From NCBI GenBank assembly GCA_002698575.1, contig NZZG01000186.1, positions 1,834-65,833 of the forward strand: a DNA stretch of 64,000 nt, given 5' to 3'. This document shows positions 59,008 to 64,000 of the stretch, piece after piece (the first letter of the stretch is position 1; every line of letters begins with the position of its first letter). The translations under genes were made by a program, and so were the position numbers. Below the pieces are notes generated by a model, which saw only the letters and a program-made list of their open reading frames with translations, did no database searches and was not told the DNA's origin. The stretch comes from Pimelobacter sp. (GTDB lineage Bacteria; Actinomycetota; Actinomycetes; Propionibacteriales; Nocardioidaceae).

Positions 59008-59766
59008 TCAGGCCTCGAGCTGACCGGAGACCTTGCCGACCTCGGGGGCGGCGGCGAGGTCCTCGGCGTGACCGTGACGGCGGTGCCGCCACCACTCCCA
59101 CGCGAGCGGGATGACGGTGAAGAGCAGGATCGCGATGGTGACGTAGTCGATGTTCTCGCCGAGCCACGGAACCGCCTCGCCGAGGAAGTAGCCGAGCAGG
59201 GTGATGCTGGTGATCCAGAGCACCGCGCCGATGAGGCTCCACAGGAAGAAGCGACGTCGTTCCATCAGGGTCACGCCGGCCACCACGGTGATGTAGGTGC
59301 GCACGAAGGGGACGAACCGGCCGATGACCAACGCCTTGTTGCCGTGCTTCTCGAAGAAGACCCCGGTCTGGTCGAAGTACTTCTTCTTCAGGATGCGACC
59401 GTCGCGCTGGTAGAGCGGTGGTCCCAGCTTGCGCCCGATCTCGTACCCCACGACGTTGCCGAGGAAGGCCGCGACCACCAGCGCGATCATCGCGAGCACG
59501 AGCTCGACGGGCTTGTTCTCGAGCCCGAACGTCGTGTAGCCGGTCTTGGTCCCACCGGCGATGAAGAGCCCCAGTGCGAACAGGAGCGTGTCGCCGGGGA
59601 GGAAGGGGAAGAAGAGCCCGCACTCCACGAAGACGATCGCGAGGGCCAAGTAGATGAACGCGCCGCCGAACTCCATCTGCAGGTAGGCGGGGTCGAGCCA
59701 CTTGATGCCGAACAGCATGGGCTGGATGGTGTTCGGCAGGTCGGAGAACGCGGCCAGCAAGGTCAC
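59008..59766 (-). CDS. DedA family membrane protein
   Basis: A 252-residue integral membrane protein of the DedA/SNARE-associated family: FVECGLFFPFLPGDTLLFALG (about 48), FGNVVGYEIGRK-like segment, and GRFVPFVRTYITVVAGVTLM (about 150). Members have been implicated in undecaprenyl-phosphate flipping and membrane homeostasis, a possible functional link to the DUF368 gene 4 kb away. GTG 59766 follows TACCGT by 6 nt on the minus strand. The C-terminus is a charged cytoplasmic tail. Confidence 0.9.
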   Translation of the reverse strand: MTLLAAFSDLPNTIQPMLFGIKWLDPAYLQMEFGGAFIYLALAIVFVECGLFFPFLPGDTLLFALGLFIAGGTKTGYTTFGLENKPVELVLAMIALVVAAFLGNVVGYEIGRKLGPPLYQRDGRILKKKYFDQTGVFFEKHGNKALVIGRFVPFVRTYITVVAGVTLMERRRFFLWSLIGAVLWITSITLLGYFLGEAVPWLGENIDYVTIAILLFTVIPLAWEWWRHRRHGHAEDLAAAPEVGKVSGQLEA

Positions 59767-59877
59767 GTCCTAACGGTACCTGCCGCGATGCCGTCCTCGT
59801 GGCGGAGTCCGACCCTGGGTTCACCCTGACTTCCGGCGGCCGCCCGCCCAGCGGCGGGGGCCGCTACGGTCGGCGTC

Positions 59878-60624
59878 GTGGGTCAGGGAGCAGCGGAGGA
59901 GTCCGACGGGGAGGAGGCGCGGCGCGCGCCGTACGACCCGATGCCGCACGGACAGCCCGAGGTCGGGCTCGGTCCGTGGGAAGGGGCCTGGCCCGAGGGC
60001 GTCGGTGAGCCCGGCAGCGTGTACGACGCCGAGCTGCTCGCCGAGGGGGATCGACGCAACGTCGTCGACAGGTACCGGTACTGGAAGCTCGAGGCGATCC
60101 GCGCCGACCTCGACACCCGCCGTCACGACTTCCACGTCGCGATCGAGAACTGGCAGCACGACTTCAACATCGGCACGATCGTCCGCTCGGCCAACGCGTT
60201 CCTGGCCGCCGAGGTCCACATCGTCGGCAACCGGCGGTGGAACAGGCGCGGCGCGATGGTCACCGACCGCTACCAGCACGTGCGCCACCACGAGACGGCC
60301 GACGACCTGGCGGCCTACCTGGCCTCGTACGACGGGGGGCCGGTCCCGCTGCTCGGGATCGACAACCTCCCCGGGTCGGCCCACCTCGAGACGATGGCGC
60401 TGCCCCGTCGGGTGTGCCTGCTCTTCGGCCAGGAGGGCCCCGGGCTCTCCGAGGCCGCTCGTACGGCGTGTGCCGGGACGTTCTCGATCGCGCAGTTCGG
60501 CTCGACGCGCTCGATCAACGCCTCGGCCGCCGCCGCGATCGCGATGCACGCGTGGGTGCGCGCCCACGCCGACCTGTCGGGCAACGGTGCCCGCCCCGCC
60601 TGGCGGGGCGGGACACCCGGCTGA
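59878..60624 (+). CDS. TrmH/SpoU family RNA methyltransferase
   Basis: A 248-residue SPOUT methyltransferase with the three family motifs: NWQHDFNIGTIVRSANAF (motif 1, about 85), RRVCLLFGQEGPGLS (motif 2, about 175) and FGSTRSINASAAAAIAMH (motif 3). It 2'-O-methylates tRNA or rRNA ribose; which RNA cannot be told. The N-terminal 65 residues are an acidic extension. GTG 59878 follows TACGGT (59865-59870) by 7 nt. It is convergent with the septum-formation-family gene, leaving 2 bp between stops. Confidence 0.9.
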   Translation: MGQGAAEESDGEEARRAPYDPMPHGQPEVGLGPWEGAWPEGVGEPGSVYDAELLAEGDRRNVVDRYRYWKLEAIRADLDTRRHDFHVAIENWQHDFNIGTIVRSANAFLAAEVHIVGNRRWNRRGAMVTDRYQHVRHHETADDLAAYLASYDGGPVPLLGIDNLPGSAHLETMALPRRVCLLFGQEGPGLSEAARTACAGTFSIAQFGSTRSINASAAAAIAMHAWVRAHADLSGNGARPAWRGGTPG

Positions 60625-60626
60625 GC

Positions 60627-61448
60627 TCAGCGCTTGTTCGCCGCCGCGCAGATGACGAACTTGAAGCCGTTGGCGAAGGACTCGGGGCTGGGCGGGATGG
60701 CCAGCCACTGCGGTCCGGCGATCGTGGTGCACCTGCGGTTGGCGATCCGCTGGAGCCGTGCCGAGGAGGGGTACTTCTTGCCCTTCAGCTTGAACGTGCC
60801 CGCGGCGCGGAACTCGTGACGCTGGGAGCACGACAGGGCCCGGTAGCCGGAGCGCTTGCCCGTGAAGCAGCGGGCCTCGACCGTGCTGGGAGAGCCCTTG
60901 CCGAGCTGCGGCTGGCGGGCATCCGGGAGCGACACGGCGCGCTTGTTGCCGACGATGATCAGGTCGCAGCGCAGGAAACGGGCGCCGTCCTCGATCTGGG
61001 CCTCGGTGGGGGCGAACCAGATGTAGGAGTAGATCGCCAGCAGCCTCTTGGCGGTGCTGCCGCCCACGGTCCGGTTCCATGCGGGGGTGCACTTCTGGTC
61101 GACGAGCTCGCTGAGAGCCTCGAGGTCGCTCATCTTCGTGCCCTTCGGCACGTCGATGACGCTGAACGTGCGGCTGGTGTGGTTGCGCTCGCAGCTGACC
61201 GGCTTCGTCCCGTCGGCGAGCGCTGCCTGCGCCGTGAGGTCGAGGCGGTGGCACTCGCCGACCTCCGGTTCGGCGACGGCGCGCTGCAGCGCCGAGCCGG
61301 CGAGGACCGAGCTGGTGAGCGTCGAGCTCGCCGGTGCAGCGCCCGCCGGCGCGGGCACCAGCAGCAGGCTCGCCAGCAGGCCGAGGAGGCCGAGGAGAGC
61401 GAGGAGGGGGGTGGCGACCAGAGCAGGTCGACGGAGGAGGGTGGGCAC
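60627..61448 (-). CDS. Septum-formation-family secreted protein
   Basis: A 273-residue protein with a hydrophobic signal/anchor (about 12-36) and two cysteine-containing repeats of the 'septum formation' type: VGECHRLDL...VSCERNHTSRTFSVIDVP and VEARCFTGKRSGYRALSCSQRHEFRAAGTF. It is related in this domain to the two DUF4190 proteins at 9460-10900 but lacks their membrane pair. GAAAGGACC precedes GTG 61448. Function unknown. Confidence 0.75.
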   Translation of the reverse strand: MPTLLRRPALVATPLLALLGLLGLLASLLLVPAPAGAAPASSTLTSSVLAGSALQRAVAEPEVGECHRLDLTAQAALADGTKPVSCERNHTSRTFSVIDVPKGTKMSDLEALSELVDQKCTPAWNRTVGGSTAKRLLAIYSYIWFAPTEAQIEDGARFLRCDLIIVGNKRAVSLPDARQPQLGKGSPSTVEARCFTGKRSGYRALSCSQRHEFRAAGTFKLKGKKYPSSARLQRIANRRCTTIAGPQWLAIPPSPESFANGFKFVICAAANKR

Positions 61449-61584
61449 GACGGGGTCCTTTCCCGAGATCGGTCGCGCAGAACCTAGCTCCCGGACCGGC
61501 TCGGGGGAGCCGAATGGCCAATTCGTGATGAAGGTTCTTGCCGACGTCGGACGCCGTTGGTCGGCGCGGCCTACGCTGCCGGGC

Positions 61585-63138
61585 GTGTGCGAGTCGAACC
61601 TCTCCCGGCGACAGCTGCTGCGCTACGCCGCCCTGGTCGGTGCCACCTTCCCGGCGCTCGAGGCGATCGGGCCCGACTGGTCGTTGGCCGACGCGGTGGC
61701 AGCAGGGGGCAACGCCGTGCCGATGAACCTCGAGCTGGTGACCGTCACGGACACGACCGCGATCATCACGTGGTTCACCGGAGACCCGCTGCGCCTCGAC
61801 GAGTTCGGCCGCCCGAGACCGGTGGCGGCGCCGGGCCGGGTGCTGATCGGGACCGACCCCGACCCGCGCACGTGGAAGGTGGTCGGTCGCCACGACCGGA
61901 CGGCCTACCACTACGTCGAGGTGACCGGCCTGAGGCCGGGACGCACCTACTACTGGCGTGCCGAGAGCAAGGGCCGGGTCGCGGTCGCGACCGGGGTGAT
62001 CCCGGGCTCGGTGCTGCGTGGTCCGGCCCCACCGCTGTTCACCACGATGCTCCGCCCCGGTGGCAAGGAGGTCGGGCGGGTCGCCTGGCTCAACGACCTG
62101 CACTTCGGCGAGCAGGTGGCCGGCCTGGCGTACAGCAACCCGAGCCTGCCCGGTGGTGGCATCCCACCCGGTTTCCCGGTCGACCCCGAGCACCCCTACT
62201 GGCGGTTCATGGGCCGCGGTGCCGTCCACGACGCCAGGATGCGCGGCTGCAACCTGCTCCTCGCCAACGGCGACCTGTCCAACGAGTCCGAGCCCGCGGC
62301 GCTGCGCGAGTGCAAGCGCACCCTGGACGCCTTCGGGACGCTCGGCGGCACCGACCTGGTGCGCCCCGGCGACGACCCGCGCTACTTCGTGACGCGCGGC
62401 AACCACGATCGCCAACGCCCGACGGTCGCCGCGGGGCTGGTCGACCGGTTCGACAAGCGTTTCCACCGCGGCTTCGAGAAGGGCACCCAGCACTTCTCGG
62501 TCGCCGTCGGCACCGGCCGGGCGCGCTACCGCTTCGTGGGACTCGACTCCAACGACGGTGAGACGACCGGCGTCCTGCGTCGCTCCGAGCTGGACTACCT
62601 CGAGGCCGAGCTGGAGAAGGGGGAGGCCACGATCCCGCTGTTCCACCACCCGGCCAGTGCCACGGCATCGGCCACCGGGCTGCCCCCGTTCGCCGGCGGG
62701 CTCGACAACGACGATGCGCGCGCCTTCCGCCGCCTGCTCGCCAAGTACCCCAATGCCGCGGGCGTGTACGCCGGTCACACGCACCGCAACGACCTGTCGC
62801 GCAACACCGAGACCGGCCGGTTGCCGTACTTCGAGGGCGGCGCCGTCAAGGAGTACCCCGGCGGCTACACCGTGGTCCGGCTCTTCGAGAAGGGCTACAT
62901 GGTCAACTTCTACAAGACCCGCCGCCGCGACGCCCGGGCCTGGTCGGAGCGCTCGCGCGGCGAGTACTTCGGGCTGGCGCCGTCGTACCTGCTCGGCGGC
63001 CTGCAGGACCGCAACTGGTCCTACCGGGTGGATGCGCGGCGTCGTACGAGGCTGGCCCACGGCCGGGAGTCGCTCCACCCGGGGTTCGCGGCCGATGCGT
63101 CGGAGTCGCTGGAGAGCGTCGGGGCACTGGTGGACTGA
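61585..63138 (+). CDS. Tat-exported metallophosphoesterase
   Basis: A 517-residue calcineurin-like phosphoesterase. The N-terminus SRRQLLRYAALVGATFPAL is a twin-arginine signal. A fibronectin-III-like domain follows (LVTVTDTTAIITWFTGDP...GLRPGRTYYWRAES), then metal-binding motifs NDLHFG (about 171), NGDLSNES (about 229), GNHDRQ (about 273), FHHPAS and AGHTHRND (about 397). This is the layout of purple-acid-phosphatase-like enzymes. GTG 61585 follows TACGCT (61572-61577) by 7 nt. Likely hydrolyses extracellular phosphate esters. Confidence 0.87.
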   Translation: MCESNLSRRQLLRYAALVGATFPALEAIGPDWSLADAVAAGGNAVPMNLELVTVTDTTAIITWFTGDPLRLDEFGRPRPVAAPGRVLIGTDPDPRTWKVVGRHDRTAYHYVEVTGLRPGRTYYWRAESKGRVAVATGVIPGSVLRGPAPPLFTTMLRPGGKEVGRVAWLNDLHFGEQVAGLAYSNPSLPGGGIPPGFPVDPEHPYWRFMGRGAVHDARMRGCNLLLANGDLSNESEPAALRECKRTLDAFGTLGGTDLVRPGDDPRYFVTRGNHDRQRPTVAAGLVDRFDKRFHRGFEKGTQHFSVAVGTGRARYRFVGLDSNDGETTGVLRRSELDYLEAELEKGEATIPLFHHPASATASATGLPPFAGGLDNDDARAFRRLLAKYPNAAGVYAGHTHRNDLSRNTETGRLPYFEGGAVKEYPGGYTVVRLFEKGYMVNFYKTRRRDARAWSERSRGEYFGLAPSYLLGGLQDRNWSYRVDARRRTRLAHGRESLHPGFAADASESLESVGALVD

Positions 63139-63187
63139 GCCGAGCCGGGCCGAGCCGGGCCGGGCCGGGCTGAGCCGGGCCGAGCCG
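63139..63187. repeat. GAGCCGGGCC tandem microsatellite
   Basis: About five imperfect 10-bp units of GAGCCGGGCC/GGGCCGGGCT directly after the metallophosphatase stop, between convergent genes. No separate terminator stem was seen in 63139-63202. Confidence 0.75.
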
Positions 63188-63202
63188 GACGCGGGACCGG
63201 GC

Positions 63203-64000
63203 TCAACGCTTGGCAGTCGCGGTCTTCCCGGTGCGCCCTCGGGCGTCGACCCCGGTGACGGTGACGACGACCTTCTCCTTCCTCGACACCTTCGGGACGA
63301 CCACCTTGCTCCGAGCCGGGAGCAGGAGCAGACGACGACCGTCGGCGACGGCGACCCGCACCAGGTAGGACCTCGCGCCCTTGCCCTTCCAGGTCGCGGT
63401 CAGCTTGTCCTTCTTGCTGACCCCGAGCGTGAGCCTCTTGGGCTTGACCGGCAGGACGTAGCCGGGTGCCTGGAAGGCGGCGACGGTGCTGCTCGCGACG
63501 GGGAGCCCGTCGGCGTTCAGCACGATCGCCTGGACCGTACGGCGACCCGCCCTGCCCTGCGCGACCGTGAACGGCAGCCGGCCCGTCGCCCTCGTGGTGG
63601 TGCCGAGCACGTGGCTCACGCCGCGGCCGGTCTCGACGAAGCGCACCGAGCGCCCGGCCTCGTCCAGGTCGCTCACCGAGTAGGCCAGGGTCCTGCTGCG
63701 ACCCGAACCGCTGAGCGTCCCCGACACCCGTGTCTCGGGCAGCGTCTCGGCGACGGTGAACGCGGGGGTCACCTGCTGCTGGTCGGGACCGAGGCGGGTC
63801 GTGCGCAGCGCCAGCCTCGGGGAGTCGGCCGACGTGGTGATGCGGAACTGCTTCGGGGTGCTGCTGTCCTGCACGATCACCACCCGCACCGAGTCGGTGG
63901 TCGGGCTCGGCACGAGCACCACCCGGTCGCCGCTCTGCGGCTCCAGGGGCTCGGCGGCGTCGCTCTGCACGATCACGGCGCCGCCCTGGTCCCGCACGAC
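63203..64000 (-). CDS. Secreted/cell-surface protein, 3' end only
   Basis: The frame is open to the window edge, so the gene starts beyond base 64000; 265 residues are visible. They form Ser/Thr/Val-rich beta-strand segments, ending in a Lys/Arg-rich domain (KPKRLTLGVSKKDKLTATWKGKG...VVVTVTGVDARGRTGKTATAKR). This resembles Ig- or fibronectin-like C-terminal repeats of actinobacterial exported proteases and surface proteins. No catalytic motif is visible in this part. It is convergent with the metallophosphatase. Confidence 0.65.
   Translation of the reverse strand, partial: VVRDQGGAVIVQSDAAEPLEPQSGDRVVLVPSPTTDSVRVVIVQDSSTPKQFRITTSADSPRLALRTTRLGPDQQQVTPAFTVAETLPETRVSGTLSGSGRSRTLAYSVSDLDEAGRSVRFVETGRGVSHVLGTTTRATGRLPFTVAQGRAGRRTVQAIVLNADGLPVASSTVAAFQAPGYVLPVKPKRLTLGVSKKDKLTATWKGKGARSYLVRVAVADGRRLLLLPARSKVVVPKVSRKEKVVVTVTGVDARGRTGKTATAKR

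Noticed and set aside
1..64000. tRNA/rRNA genes, prophage or transposase remnants
   Set aside because: No tRNA cloverleaf, rRNA stretch, integrase or transposase motif was recognised while reading both strands; absence is not proven without a dedicated search.

Overview
This is high-GC actinobacterial chromosome, most likely from the Nocardioidaceae (Nocardioides-like) or a close relative. The support is the GTG-start codon use, F420-type LLM flavoproteins, DUF3556, DUF6351 and DUF6458 proteins, a CsoR copper operon, a HAIR/HspR box in front of clpB, KstR-like boxes, and many TAnnnT(-10)-N6/7-GTG leaderless promoters. The assignment is inferred from gene content; no rRNA or tRNA gene was seen. 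I found no prophage, transposase, integrase or CRISPR array.

Layout. 1-9.3 kb: end of a secreted DUF6351 protein; a TetR + Baeyer-Villiger monooxygenase operon divergent from an alcohol dehydrogenase/SDR/DUF3556 operon, sharing one operator; an acetoacetate-decarboxylase-like protein. 9.4-16.8 kb: two tandem DUF4190/septum-formation-like membrane proteins, a phytoene-desaturase-family oxidoreductase, an Old Yellow Enzyme, the csoR-copZ-copA copper operon and a DUF6458 protein. 16.9-22.9 kb: an orphan branched-chain-type substrate-binding lipoprotein divergent from a TetR; a KstR-like box in front of an LLM oxidoreductase and a FadD17-like ligase; a decayed secretory-lipase gene. 23.0-32.5 kb: TetR-CYP123-like-SDR-CYP51-ferredoxin-NTF2-like-ALDH-SDR-3HIBADH-CMD, then an epoxide-hydrolase-like protein. 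This is, in one direction, the gene set known around Mycobacterium tuberculosis cyp51 (Rv0763c-Rv0771). 32.6-37.5 kb: a D-aminoacylase-type amidohydrolase divergent from LLM/steroid-kinase-like/thioesterase genes. 37.4-40.9 kb: XRE-cupin regulator, methyltransferase, MFS exporter. 40.9-47.5 kb: FMO-TetR-hydrolase-ChoD-like operon divergent from a FadD19-like ligase behind a KstR-like box. 47.5-51.4 kb: small secreted proteins, DUF3626, an RHH/MazF toxin-antitoxin pair, an HSL-type esterase. 51.4-64 kb: housekeeping genes: clpB, DUF368 lipid-carrier transporter, a two-module membrane protein, an aminotransferase, pyrE, a sortase-like protein, DedA, a TrmH/SpoU methyltransferase, a septum-formation-family protein, a Tat-exported metallophosphatase and the 3' end of a secreted protein.

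How it fits together. Between about 2.4 and 47.5 kb the window reads as a catabolic island for sterol- or terpenoid-like lipids. It holds CoA ligases (FadD17/FadD19-like), a ChoD-like sterol oxidase, CYP51 and CYP123 with their own ferredoxin, BVMO and FMO monooxygenases, LLM oxidoreductases, several SDRs, ALDH, 3HIBADH, thioesterase and hydrolases. At least four local TetR proteins and four recurring operator types are visible: TAGAACANGTTCTA, TTGACRCGCGTCAA, GGACANNTGTCC and AGTACACAC-N10-GTGTCTACT. The substrate of the CYP51 cluster is not known to me; that cluster, its conserved operator and its intercistronic hairpins are the strongest candidates for an undescribed pathway here.
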